This document shows, one piece after another, positions 13,591 through 20,923 of a stretch of 20,923 nt of DNA. The stretch is from NCBI GenBank assembly GCA_964458015.1, contig CAYWGR010000098.1, forward strand, positions 1 through 20,923. The letters are read 5' to 3'. The stretch comes from CAYWGR01 sp964458015. Lineage in GTDB: Bacteria > Planctomycetota > Planctomycetia > Pirellulales > Thermoguttaceae. Made by a program: the position numbers and the translations under genes. The notes under the pieces were generated by a model. That model saw nothing but the letters and a program-made list of their open reading frames with translations. It ran no database searches and was not told the origin of the DNA. How positions within the stretch are numbered: position 1 is the first letter of the stretch; each line of letters starts with the position of its first letter.

Positions 13591-16034
13591 GAGTATGATT
13601 CCGAGTTGATTGTTTTCCGGGAGAGGCAAAGCCTAGCACGGCATTGGCGAAGTGACCAATACTGGACTGTCCAGCGGCACACGTCGCGGACTTCCTGCGT
13701 CGTCCATGCGGGCGGATGCTGTTTCACGGAGACTGGAGCATAGAAACACCAATCTGCCATCGCCGCAAATCGTTGTTGCATGGATTGCGTGGCGTTACCG
13801 TCGATGATGACGCCGTACCAATGTGTGGGCGTAATGAAGGTCGGGCGAGGGCATCCTGCCCAGTGACTGCGACAATCAAGCAGATAGATAGTTGCCCAAA
13901 TGCAAGCGTCCGCCGAGCGGGCGGCCGTAATAGTCCACAGACACTGCAATGCGCGGTCCAGAATCGGTCGGCGATGGCAAAATAGGATGACCAACCCAAT
14001 ACAGCCGACGGCCAATGAGGTGGCGTTTTGCCAACACCAAAGCCAGACTGCCCGCAGCATGGCAAGACACTGTTGTGCGATTGTGACCGGCGGAGAGAGA
14101 ACCTCGTAGCCGGGCGTGGCCTCGACCGTCGCCCAGCAGCCGCTGCCGAGTTCCACTTCCGCCCAAAAATGCACGTCGCGGGCCAACACCGGCGTGTGCC
14201 GGGATCGTGAGTCGTAGCTGTCGGGGCTTGCGTAGAAGCCACTTACGACCCGAGTCGGGTATCCCAAGTGCCGTAGAATGACGGCCGATGCAGACGCAAA
14301 CGAATAGTCCGGCCCTTGACGTGAATCGAACAGAAAATGCGCGCCGGAATCGTCGCATCCGGTGGGCACAACCGCATCCGGGGCATATTCAAATTCTTGA
14401 CGCAAGTGCGTCACAACGGCCGAGACCTGCTCCCATCCTGGTTTCGCGTCGCCGGCCCAACGTTTCGCCAATTGAGTGATTTCAGCCGTCCGATCGTTCT
14501 GCGGAACAGCCAGCAGGGCGTCCGGTTGTTTCGGCAGACAATCCACCGGCTGACGGTGCAGCTCCCGTAGTTGCTCCGCGCTCGGCAACTGCGACACCAT
14601 GCGGACTACCGTAAGTGGCGGTATCTTTTCGCGGGTCATCTGGATCACATCGCCTTCGGCCCATGCAAAGAAATCAGCCCGGTCGATCTTGTCGATGTGA
14701 AGCCGGGCAAGACGCGGCGGGGCTGGAATGTGGTTCGTGTCCAGATGTACGATTTTGATGACGTGGAGGTCGGTGTGCGTGGGCTGCGAGAACACTGCGG
14801 CTAGCCCCATCGAAATCCACGGTTTCTTATTCTCAGACTGAACGCACAATGGCGGCTTCCGTTGTTGTTCGACGGGATCGGGCCGACACGTCCACGTCGT
14901 CCCGTCAAACGTCTCGAATGTCTGAACCCGCAAGTGGAGCGGTGTGCGGCCGGCGATGTACAATAGCGCCGGCGAATTCTGATCGTTGAGCTTCTTCTGT
15001 TTGCTTTTCGGCGGCCGGTTTCGCAGCGTGGAAAACTCGCGGCTGATTTTTCGGCTTTCGGCCCATTTCTGCTCTTGTTTCGGCGACGTGCGTGGATTAT
15101 CGAGGGCAACTGCCCGTTCGAGCTTTTTGAGTTTTCGCGGCTCGCCATACATATCGTTGAAAACGTCATAAAGGCTCGCTTCGTCGGAACTCAAGAACAC
15201 GTCGCTTTCCACCGGGCCGACGCTCGCGGCATCTTCCGTGCCGTTGACCAAGGCGTCACCGTCGTTCAAGCCCGCTCGGGCGAATGGATCGTAATCGCCC
15301 GTGCCGCCGGAGGTTCCAAACCATCCGGCAATGGCCGTTGTGGCGCTCGCGCCGAACAACGCCGTTCCGCTCAGGGCCGGGACAAGCATGAGAAGAATCG
15401 CGGCTATTGCTGCGCCCAAAGATAGCATCAATCTCCGACGTTTTAGAACGGACGGAATGCGACGCCTGCTCTCCGTGGCAAAATGCCCTTTCAAGCCGCT
15501 CCAGTACAGAATGGCCAACCACCATGCGCCGACGAAGCAGTACGCAGCCGTCAGCGTCCAAGTCCAACGGTCTTCGGCCATCGCTGACGCGAAGACAACC
15601 ACGAACAGACTCAACAGGCCAGCCAATCGCAAATGTCCGCGATAGAATGAGGTAGCCATCGTCGCCAGCATGAAGTTACGAAGCCATACACATAGATGGA
15701 ACTCGTAGGCTTGTCCCAGACCGAGCCAAGTTTGCATTGCCCATTCCGCCGCTGACGGTATGACGGTAAACAGCAATAAGCACGCCATGAACCAGCCGGG
15801 ATGTTTGTCGTCGTCGATCCCCCCTCCTTTTGGAGCAGGACGAGAGCATTCGTGTCTTGCCAAAAGCCGCCGCAAACTGAATGTAGCAAGAATGACGCCC
15901 CCGGTAAGAACGCCCGCCGGCACGCTCAGCGATTGGGCATTGAACCTTGCGCTTTCCAACACCGCGCAGGCGAGAAGCACGAGCAGATCGCCGCACCGTC
16001 GAACCGCGATGTTGCGATGCGATTTACGTTGCAC
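13569..16034 (-). CDS. Transglutaminase-like membrane protein, catalytic Cys apparently lost
   Basis: This protein of about 821 aa resembles the TgpA/DUF3488-transglutaminase family. It has an N-terminal block of several membrane segments (to about residue 230), a periplasmic region, the transglutaminase core at about 510-645, and further membrane segments. In the core, the usual G-x-C-x-x-FA motif reads GPDYSFAS, placing Asp where the catalytic Cys belongs. The His is kept in DVHFWAEVEL, and the usual DPTP reads EATP. ILRHLGYPTRVVSGFY is otherwise a normal family block. The protein may be a binding scaffold instead of a crosslinking enzyme. The start is uncertain: I chose GTG at 16034 because GGGAGG (16044-16049) lies 9 bases upstream; ATGs at 16043, 16076 and 16121 are alternatives. 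It overlaps the DUF58 gene by 11 bases with this start. Confidence 0.82.
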   Translation of the reverse strand: MQRKSHRNIAVRRCGDLLVLLACAVLESARFNAQSLSVPAGVLTGGVILATFSLRRLLARHECSRPAPKGGGIDDDKHPGWFMACLLLFTVIPSAAEWAMQTWLGLGQAYEFHLCVWLRNFMLATMATSFYRGHLRLAGLLSLFVVVFASAMAEDRWTWTLTAAYCFVGAWWLAILYWSGLKGHFATESRRRIPSVLKRRRLMLSLGAAIAAILLMLVPALSGTALFGASATTAIAGWFGTSGGTGDYDPFARAGLNDGDALVNGTEDAASVGPVESDVFLSSDEASLYDVFNDMYGEPRKLKKLERAVALDNPRTSPKQEQKWAESRKISREFSTLRNRPPKSKQKKLNDQNSPALLYIAGRTPLHLRVQTFETFDGTTWTCRPDPVEQQRKPPLCVQSENKKPWISMGLAAVFSQPTHTDLHVIKIVHLDTNHIPAPPRLARLHIDKIDRADFFAWAEGDVIQMTREKIPPLTVVRMVSQLPSAEQLRELHRQPVDCLPKQPDALLAVPQNDRTAEITQLAKRWAGDAKPGWEQVSAVVTHLRQEFEYAPDAVVPTGCDDSGAHFLFDSRQGPDYSFASASAVILRHLGYPTRVVSGFYASPDSYDSRSRHTPVLARDVHFWAEVELGSGCWATVEATPGYEVLSPPVTIAQQCLAMLRAVWLWCWQNATSLAVGCIGLVILFCHRRPILDRALQCLWTITAARSADACIWATIYLLDCRSHWAGCPRPTFITPTHWYGVIIDGNATQSMQQRFAAMADWCFYAPVSVKQHPPAWTTQEVRDVCRWTVQYWSLRQCRARLCLSRKTINSESYSCRRPLK

Positions 16035-17235
16035 GGCACACATCCTCCCACTGGCTGCGCACCGATTCGATGTCATTGCCGACGAGAATGCAACGTTGTA
16101 GTGTCGTCTTCCAGCCGCCATGTCGGCGACGGGCCGTGTGCTGGTCGGCGGTTATGACAATCTCGAACATGCCGTGCAGCCGATCAAATCGCCGCTTGCC
16201 GACTTGCGTGGAGACCGTTCTGCAAGGAAGCCCGTTCTCGGGAATCATTGCCAGGCGGTCCAATACTTGTTCCAGCCCGCGATTGTCCGGCGACACGCAA
16301 AGTACCGCCTCGTCGTCGCAATACTCCAGCCGGGCGTGTTGTCGGTGGAGCGTTTCGCAAATGCTTGCCGCCGCGCGGATCGTGTGTTCCAAGATGTTAT
16401 CGTGGAAAGAGTCCTCAGTGAAACCGCCACGAAGATCAGCGACGATTCGCACAGCAGGCCGCGTGGATGCCTGACGCTCGCAGACAATGAGCCGGTTGTG
16501 CCGCGCCGTCTGCGGCCAGTGAATCCGCCGGAGCGTGTCGCCGCGACGATACGGCCGGACGCCCAGGCAATCGCCGGCATCGCCGGAGCGGCAGTCGGCC
16601 AATTCGAGACCGGTCTGATCGAAGCCGGCGTCCGGCACGATTGAGGAAATCGCGTACCGATGCGGCCACGCCACTAGTTGGTCTTCAACCATCACCACGC
16701 GCCGCGATTGCCAAAGGCCGAAGGGGAAGCCGGTGACAAGAAAGGCATCGCCCGTAGGATAGCGGCCTCGACACGGCGGCACGAATTCCCATGTAAAAAC
16801 GCTTTCGGACCATGCCGACAGCATTGCCAGCGCAGTTTCGATGGGCGGCTGATCTCGACATGCTTTGTCCAAAGCACTCCGATGAAATCCGCCAACAATC
16901 GCCAGTCCCCAAAGCGGCCAAGGCCAACGATTCACCAGCGTCATTGTCACCGTGACCGGCTCGCCCTCCGTGGTGCGCGATTCCGAGAAGCTCAGACGAC
17001 AGGCGACTCCACGCAGGGCAAGCCAGGGCCAAATCAGACCAAGCAGAATCACACACGCAATGCCTGCCGAGAGCCAAAGGCCCATCGGCTGCATGACCAG
17101 TCCAAATAGAAACGTTGCGAGGGCTGCCAATCCGAGCCACGTCACCGGCAGCCGCGTCCATCGCAGGTAGGGACGCAGAGCCGGAAAGAAGTCTCGGCCC
17201 AGCCAATGCTGGAAGCGTTCGTCGCGGGCTAGCAC
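16024..17235 (-). CDS. DUF58 domain-containing protein
   Basis: This 403-aa protein has two N-terminal membrane segments (about 27-75), a beta-rich domain (EGEPVTVTMTLVNRWPWPLWGL), and the DUF58 core DCLGVRPYRRGDTLRRIHWPQTARHNRLIV. A VWA-like region follows, with VRIVADLRGG in place of a clear MIDAS. DUF58 proteins accompany MoxR ATPases and transglutaminase-like proteins in many bacteria and are thought to be their client or adaptor. I chose GTG at 17235: it has AGAGGAA 8 bases upstream and overlaps the previous stop (GTGCTAG). The frame is open further upstream to 17448, but that part is antisense-like and lies within the previous gene. Confidence 0.88.
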   Translation of the reverse strand: MLARDERFQHWLGRDFFPALRPYLRWTRLPVTWLGLAALATFLFGLVMQPMGLWLSAGIACVILLGLIWPWLALRGVACRLSFSESRTTEGEPVTVTMTLVNRWPWPLWGLAIVGGFHRSALDKACRDQPPIETALAMLSAWSESVFTWEFVPPCRGRYPTGDAFLVTGFPFGLWQSRRVVMVEDQLVAWPHRYAISSIVPDAGFDQTGLELADCRSGDAGDCLGVRPYRRGDTLRRIHWPQTARHNRLIVCERQASTRPAVRIVADLRGGFTEDSFHDNILEHTIRAAASICETLHRQHARLEYCDDEAVLCVSPDNRGLEQVLDRLAMIPENGLPCRTVSTQVGKRRFDRLHGMFEIVITADQHTARRRHGGWKTTLQRCILVGNDIESVRSQWEDVCRAT

Positions 17236-17693
17236 GATTGTGGTTCCTCTTGCTGTTTGTGACGACGCCGATGGATGCAAGACATGATCGCCGCCGTCAG
17301 CCCGCCCATGATGCCCATTGTGCCGACGCCCAGGGCACAGCCGAATTGTCCGCAGCAGGGGCACATCGTCGATGCGGCGAACAGGCCGGTAGCACCGACG
17401 CTCCAGCCCAGCAGTTGCGGGATCGCTGTAAGGATGGAGGACCAACACCGCGACGGCTTTTGCAAAAACTTCCGAATCGGCCGAATGTCATTTTCGGAAA
17501 TATCGCACGGCTGGGCGGCAATAACCCAACGCCGGGCGCTGCCGTCCTCGCATTGAAGGTGGATTTCGGTGGATTCGCCGTTCGATGTGGGGAAGATTGT
17601 GACGCCGACCCGCCTTGGCGAACGAACGGCTTCGAGCATAAGTCGCCGAATCGTCGGACTCACCCGCGTCGTGCTGTCTGCAATCATGGTCAT
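17229..17693 (-). CDS. Hypothetical membrane protein with CPCCGQFGC cluster
   Basis: This 154-aa protein is not recognised. The N-terminal half (1-80) is soluble and may form a small alpha/beta domain (VGVTIFPTSNGESTEIHLQCED, RRWVIAAQPCDIS). Two membrane segments follow (about 86-109 and 118-140), joined by a short loop containing CPCCGQFGC (111-119). It ends in a basic tail (HRRRHK) and a terminal Cys. Four Cys within nine residues at a membrane hairpin suggest metal or disulfide chemistry. The ATG at 17693 lies 11 bases after the CobW-like stop with TAAGG upstream, and the stop overlaps the DUF58 start, so it is firmly part of this operon. Confidence 0.7.
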   Translation of the reverse strand: MTMIADSTTRVSPTIRRLMLEAVRSPRRVGVTIFPTSNGESTEIHLQCEDGSARRWVIAAQPCDISENDIRPIRKFLQKPSRCWSSILTAIPQLLGWSVGATGLFAASTMCPCCGQFGCALGVGTMGIMGGLTAAIMSCIHRRRHKQQEEPQSC

Positions 17694-17704
17694 GGCGCTA
17701 TACC

Positions 17705-18709
17705 TTATTTCAAACAGGAGAGAAGTGCTTTTTCACATTCGTGCCAATCGCACGGGGCCTCGGCGATCGCTTCCAGTCGGCTGTCGCGTCGATAGGCAAT
17801 CGGCTCCATTCGCGTTTCCGACTGGACACGATTGACCAGAATCCATTCCTCGCCGATGCGAAACACTCCCTTGAGCCGCACGACATCAAAACGGTCGAAC
17901 AGAGTATCGAGCAGCCGATCTTCATCGAAAACGTCATCCGGCGAGAAAATCCAACCGCAGGCATGATGATCGTTCGCGGCATTCACAGCGCGGTAGGGCT
18001 TGCCAGGAGCAAGCATTCTGACCGATAAATTGTCCGCTGAATGGGAGTGTTCCGAACCGTGGTGATGATGGTGTGCGTGCAATTCGGCGAAAAGCGGCGT
18101 CCGCAATGGATCGGAAGCAATATCGAGCCAATCCGGGTTCAAGTTGCCTTGTTGCGTCGTGACAACCATCGCCTTGGCCGGAAAGAGCGAGCCGGCCCAA
18201 TCGACGCACGCAGCGACAGTCGTTTTGTCGGCCAGATCGCTCTTGTTGACCACGATCACGTCGGATAGGTGCGATTGATCGCAAAAAGTCCGATTGTTTT
18301 CGGCGATCGCCTTCCGAAAATGCCTCGGATCGACCAGACAGATTGTTGCTCGAAGATCGAGCAAGCCGTGGAATTCGTGACTCCGCAGCGAATCGAGCAT
18401 CCGCCAAGGATGGCCAAGTCCAGTCGGTTCGATCAGCAACCGGCTGATGTCGGACGATTGCACAAGCCTTCGCACTGCGTCTTGCATTGAGACGCCCGCC
18501 GTGCAACAGATGCAACCGCCGGAGACTTCGCGGACAACGATGTTGCCGTCTTGCCGGTCGGCAAACGGGATTTGGTCGATGGCAACGTCGCCAAACTCGT
18601 TCACCAGCACTCCCCAGCGTTCACCCGGCGAGCGTTGCCGAAGCAGGTCGAGGATGGCGGTGGTTTTGCCGACCCCCAGAAACCCAGTAATGATGTTCGT
18701 TGGAATCAT
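17705..18709 (-). CDS. G3E family GTPase with His-rich metal-binding loop (COG0523)
   Basis: This 334-aa CobW/YjiA/ZNG-type GTPase contains Walker A GFLGVGKTT (9-17), VNEFGDVAIDQ (36-46), GGCICC (64-69, the metal-binding Cys motif), EPTGLGHP (94-101) and NKSD (155-158). A His-rich stretch at about 211-223 (HAHHHHHGSEHSH) precedes the C-terminal domain. Such loops are typical of zinc-related COG0523 members, often controlled by Zur and used during zinc shortage. The ATG at 18709 gives the exact family N-terminus (IPTNIITGFLGVGKTT), but no Shine-Dalgarno is visible. It is the first gene of the tightly packed run that ends in the ArsP-type permease. Confidence 0.93.
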   Translation of the reverse strand: MIPTNIITGFLGVGKTTAILDLLRQRSPGERWGVLVNEFGDVAIDQIPFADRQDGNIVVREVSGGCICCTAGVSMQDAVRRLVQSSDISRLLIEPTGLGHPWRMLDSLRSHEFHGLLDLRATICLVDPRHFRKAIAENNRTFCDQSHLSDVIVVNKSDLADKTTVAACVDWAGSLFPAKAMVVTTQQGNLNPDWLDIASDPLRTPLFAELHAHHHHHGSEHSHSADNLSVRMLAPGKPYRAVNAANDHHACGWIFSPDDVFDEDRLLDTLFDRFDVVRLKGVFRIGEEWILVNRVQSETRMEPIAYRRDSRLEAIAEAPCDWHECEKALLSCLK

Positions 18710-18989
18710 AGTAATGAATCAAGGATGAAAGGTATGGAATGACCTGCACGAGGCTACCGTTGGCATTTCGGCGCTGGATGGAGTGTGCGGCAATGCAACA
18801 CGTCACATCAACGACGATACCCAACAAGGAACCGACAAAGATTCGTCGAGATTGCGCTGCCGCAACGGTTGCCGCACAGAATCACACGCCTTGCGAAACA
18901 TCGCATCACCGTTGGCATAACGGGGAGACACGGAATCACACGACGTTGCATTCGGAACGGATCATAACCGTCGGAAAAGCGAACCGACG
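18710..18989. other. Intergenic region between His/Cys-rich protein and CobW-like gene
   Basis: No gene is supported. There is a hairpin just after the upstream stop, CGTCGG (18969-18974) / CCGACG (18984-18989) with a 9-base loop and no T-run. There is also a distant pair AATGCAAC (about 18793-18800) / GTTGCATT (about 18945-18952). A promoter for the CobW-like gene should lie here but no clear hexamer pair was found. Confidence 0.35.
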
Positions 18990-19409
18990 CTAAGCTATAG
19001 ACAAGACCGACGGAGGACCGCGAGGAAAGCTCTCTCGATGGTCCGGCCTTGGAAGAAGAATGCCGATGTCGCCCACCACGCCCGTCAAGGGCTGGATGCC
19101 GATGCAAAGCACATTGCACGTCACAACGATCTGGTGTCCGTTGGCGTACCACCAATGACAGATCGGGCAACTGTGCGAATCGCCCAAACAAGAGTCGCCG
19201 TGGACACTGCTCTCGGCGTGATGCTCGGCTTCATGTGCGCCGCCGCAATGGCTCAAAAACGCGGTTTCGTGTTCGCGTGAGCAAGATTCGGCATCATGGC
19301 CGTGCGTGCAGCCAGTGAGGACATGCAACCCAGCGCTGCCCGCCGCCGCAATCAGCCCATGCAGGGCCAGCAGAAAAACAGCGACGGATTGGACCAGATT
19401 GCGTCTCAT
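18990..19409 (-). CDS. Secreted His/Cys-rich small protein, putative metal binding
   Basis: This 139-aa protein begins with a clear signal peptide (MRRNLVQSVAVFLLALHGLIAAAGSAG). The mature part is rich in His and Cys: GCTHGHDAESC, HCGGAHEAEHHAE, GDSCLGDSHSCPICHWW (CPICH at 81-85), then GHQIVV. The layout resembles small periplasmic proteins of the DUF2946 sort, which end in a CPxC-type motif and are often found next to metal transport genes; the match is by pattern only. It probably binds soft or transition metals outside the inner membrane. I chose ATG at 19409; a TTG at 19442 adds 11 residues before the signal peptide. It precedes the CobW-like operon by 280 bases on the same strand and has its own promoter. 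Confidence 0.65.
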   Translation of the reverse strand: MRRNLVQSVAVFLLALHGLIAAAGSAGLHVLTGCTHGHDAESCSREHETAFLSHCGGAHEAEHHAESSVHGDSCLGDSHSCPICHWWYANGHQIVVTCNVLCIGIQPLTGVVGDIGILLPRPDHRESFPRGPPSVLSIA

Positions 19410-19453
19410 CAAGACACCGAACAGGGATGGAAACCGCCACAAATCCAGTATCC

Positions 19454-19482
19454 ATCATAATCGGTCTTGTTGAGATTTGCAA
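19454..19482 (-). promoter_or_regulatory. Predicted promoter of the His/Cys-rich protein gene
   Basis: On the minus strand, TTGCAA (19482-19477) and TATGAT (19459-19454) are separated by exactly 17 bases, about 45 bases before the chosen ATG. The -35 is embedded in CACTTGCAAATCTCAACA, a weak dyad that could bind a metal-responsive repressor. Confidence 0.5.
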
Positions 19483-19568
19483 GTGAAACACACGCCTTTT
19501 GAGGGTTAGAAATGGGTTAAGTGGCGTCAATTGCGGTTAATCAGAACAGTGTAAAGAATGACATATCC

Positions 19569-19588
19569 AGAGGGCTTGCGCAGCCTCT
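19569..19588. other. Hairpin downstream of the hydrogenase-linked gene
   Basis: AGAGGGCT and AGCCTCT pair around a TGCGC loop with one bulge, about 105 bases past the stop of the 146-aa gene. It could end the hydrogenase transcript, but no T-run follows on the minus strand. Otherwise the stretch 19483-19692 holds nothing I can support. Confidence 0.25.
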
Positions 19589-19692
19589 CGAATTGTCATG
19601 CCTTACTCGCTGACATCAATTTGGCCGCGACAGACACCGCTGTGCAAGTTGATGGCCGAATGAGATGCGTTGTGACGCTATCGCCGGTCTGT

Positions 19693-20133
19693 TCAAGAAC
19701 ACGGTGGCGAAGGAAAATCGGCAAAGGCATTTCCACCAACGGCGACGGCGACAACACGGAACGTATTCGATGGGTTTGGTTTGAGGATGCCTTGCGGGCT
19801 ATTGGGGGTCAGCGGCCCAATGACTGTTAGAACTGCCCAACGCGGGGCGGCAACAATCTGCGTTGGCACGACATCACGGCCGATGCACTCGGAACGCCAG
19901 CGGTCAGCCTGCTCTTTCGGCAAGCCAGCCAACTCAGCCAGCCTTGCACCTCGTTCATCACACAAATCGAGCACGAGAATGACTGGATCGTCTAAACCTT
20001 GCGTCAAGGCGTTTTCGTAGGCGAACTCGATCCGCTCCCGATTGTGCAGAAGCAAATGACGGCGCTGCTCGGCCGCATGCAGCCTTTGCACAGGATTCGG
20101 CATGGGAGATTCGCCGGGCGGCAGTCGAATCAC
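19693..20133 (-). CDS. Hypothetical protein coupled to [FeFe]-hydrogenase gene
   Basis: This 146-aa protein is not recognised. The N-terminus is helical and basic (VQRLHAAEQRRHLLLHNRERIEFAYENALTQG), followed by DDPVILVLDLCDERGARLAELAG, a helix, and a C-terminal part with VVPTQIVAAPRWAVLTVIGPL. It has no signal peptide or membrane segment. The GTG at 20133 overlaps the hydrogenase stop as GTGA and has GAGGGA (20142-20147) about 9 bases upstream, indicating translational coupling; an ATG at 20103 is an alternative. The coupling suggests a role in hydrogenase assembly, stability or electron transfer, but nothing in the sequence shows which. Confidence 0.65.
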   Translation of the reverse strand: MIRLPPGESPMPNPVQRLHAAEQRRHLLLHNRERIEFAYENALTQGLDDPVILVLDLCDERGARLAELAGLPKEQADRWRSECIGRDVVPTQIVAAPRWAVLTVIGPLTPNSPQGILKPNPSNTFRVVAVAVGGNAFADFPSPPCS

Positions 20134-20923
20134 GTCGCTTTTCCCTCGCTTCCATTCGTTGAGGTTGGCTTTGCGCCCGACGCCGCCTTCTGTGACCGAT
20201 CCACATACGTGGTGTGAAGCAGATGGTGCGAGAGATGTCCCAGCGGCTCGTGGAGGAAGTCTTTGTAGAGCTGTTCCACCTCGGGATTGAGGTGTGACTT
20301 ACGCAACGCCTGTTGACGGTCGTCGCTGTTGACGCCGCCGGTGCGGGCCTTGCGCGTGAATGTGTTCGTTGGAATCAACTGGCCACCGCCGCCAATGCAG
20401 CCGCCTTCACAGGCCATGAACTCGATGAAGTGATACTTCGAGAACTCGCCGCCCTGACGGACTGATTCGCAAATCTTCTTGGCGTTCGACAATCCGTGGG
20501 CAACGGCCACCTTCACTTCGATTCCACCGACCGGAATCGTTGCCGTCTTGACGCCTTCGAGCGTTCCGAGGCTGTCGAATGTGAGCGTTTTCAGCGGCTC
20601 CTTGGTAATCACTTCGTAGGCCGTGCGAAGTGCGGCTTCCATGACACCGCCGGTTCGCCCGAAAATCGGCGCGGCCCCGGTGTATTGGCCCAACAGCGGA
20701 TCGTGCTGTTCTTCTGGCATCGCAGCCAAGTCGATACGGCCCATCTTCAGTAACTTGGCTGCTTCACGGCTGGTCAACACGGCATCGACATCTTGGAAAT
20801 GATCCGTTTCTTCGATTTTGCCCTTCTCCAGCCAATACCGACGGGCCGAATCCATCTCCTCGCGGGCACATTCAATCTTCTTGGCTGTGCAGGGCATGAT
20901 CGACACGACGAACATTTTGCGTG
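20130..20923 (-). CDS. [FeFe]-hydrogenase catalytic subunit, C-terminal part (5' end outside window)
   Basis: About 264 residues of the C-terminal part of an iron-only hydrogenase, which interconverts H2 and protons plus electrons in the cytoplasm. The frame is open through the right edge. H-cluster signatures visible are L2 MPCTAKKIECAR (Cys near position 12 of the visible part) and L3 EFMACEGGCIGGGGQ, with both cluster Cys. The usual FGRTGGVMEAALRTAYE lies between them. The TSCCPxW (L1) motif would lie beyond the edge. The end, EVEQLYKDFLHEPLGHLSHHLLHTTYVDRS, is the small-subunit (SSU) domain, fused as in monomeric and multimeric HydA types. An internal Met at 20915 is not the start, since the family continues upstream. 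Maturases HydE, HydF and HydG are not in the window. Confidence 0.92.
   Translation of the reverse strand, partial: RKMFVVSIMPCTAKKIECAREEMDSARRYWLEKGKIEETDHFQDVDAVLTSREAAKLLKMGRIDLAAMPEEQHDPLLGQYTGAAPIFGRTGGVMEAALRTAYEVITKEPLKTLTFDSLGTLEGVKTATIPVGGIEVKVAVAHGLSNAKKICESVRQGGEFSKYHFIEFMACEGGCIGGGGQLIPTNTFTRKARTGGVNSDDRQQALRKSHLNPEVEQLYKDFLHEPLGHLSHHLLHTTYVDRSQKAASGAKPTSTNGSEGKAT

Noticed and set aside
17236..17448. Upstream extension of the DUF58 frame
   Set aside because: It lies within the 154-aa gene, reads as Arg/His-rich sequence and lacks a ribosome site, whereas GTG 17235 has one.

Overview
The window looks chromosomal and comes from a planctomycete, most likely of the Pirellulales or a related order. 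The main clue is the C-terminal end of a DUF1559 pseudopilin-like protein at the left edge, with its H-X9-DG motif; these proteins are massively amplified in Planctomycetes. Supporting clues are an mraZ-rsmH pair without the rest of a dcw cluster, REP-like palindromes between genes, and a MoxR/DUF58/transglutaminase-like gene set. No rRNA, CRISPR array or intact insertion sequence was found.

Left part (1-6650), housekeeping. A partial DUF1559 gene (+) is followed by about 440 bases of nested palindromic repeats. Then comes a minus-strand block transcribed mraZ -> rsmH -> LysM membrane protein. The mraZ promoter carries a clear self-regulatory operator: four 5-base repeats at an exact 10-base period, overlapping the -10 hexamer. 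A GT4 glycosyltransferase (-) and queA (+) diverge from a shared intergenic region. A tRNA-Ser(GCT) gene closes this part.

Middle (6651-11000), accessory. After the tRNA there is about 700 bases of poorly coding, possibly decayed DNA, a pattern common where elements integrate at tRNA genes. Next is a compact cluster around one divergent promoter: a PadR-type repressor and a G3E (CobW-like) GTPase on the minus strand, facing an aquaporin and a BioB-like radical SAM enzyme on the plus strand. I do not recognise a described pathway with this exact set.

Right part (11028-19409), a tightly packed minus-strand gene train with a metal theme. In order of transcription it holds: a secreted His/Cys-rich small protein, a G3E GTPase with a His-rich metal-binding loop, a 154-aa membrane protein with a CPCCGQFGC cluster, a DUF58 protein, a transglutaminase-like membrane protein that appears to have lost its catalytic Cys, a MoxR AAA+ ATPase, and an ArsP-type permease with an extra C-terminal domain. 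From the second gene on, neighbouring genes overlap or are separated by at most about 14 bases, so they probably act together. My inference is metal (possibly zinc) handling coupled to MoxR-dependent assembly or chaperoning at the membrane. This is the best candidate for an undescribed system here.

Right edge (19693-20923): the C-terminal part of an [FeFe]-hydrogenase catalytic subunit, translationally coupled by a 4-base overlap to a 146-aa protein I do not recognise.
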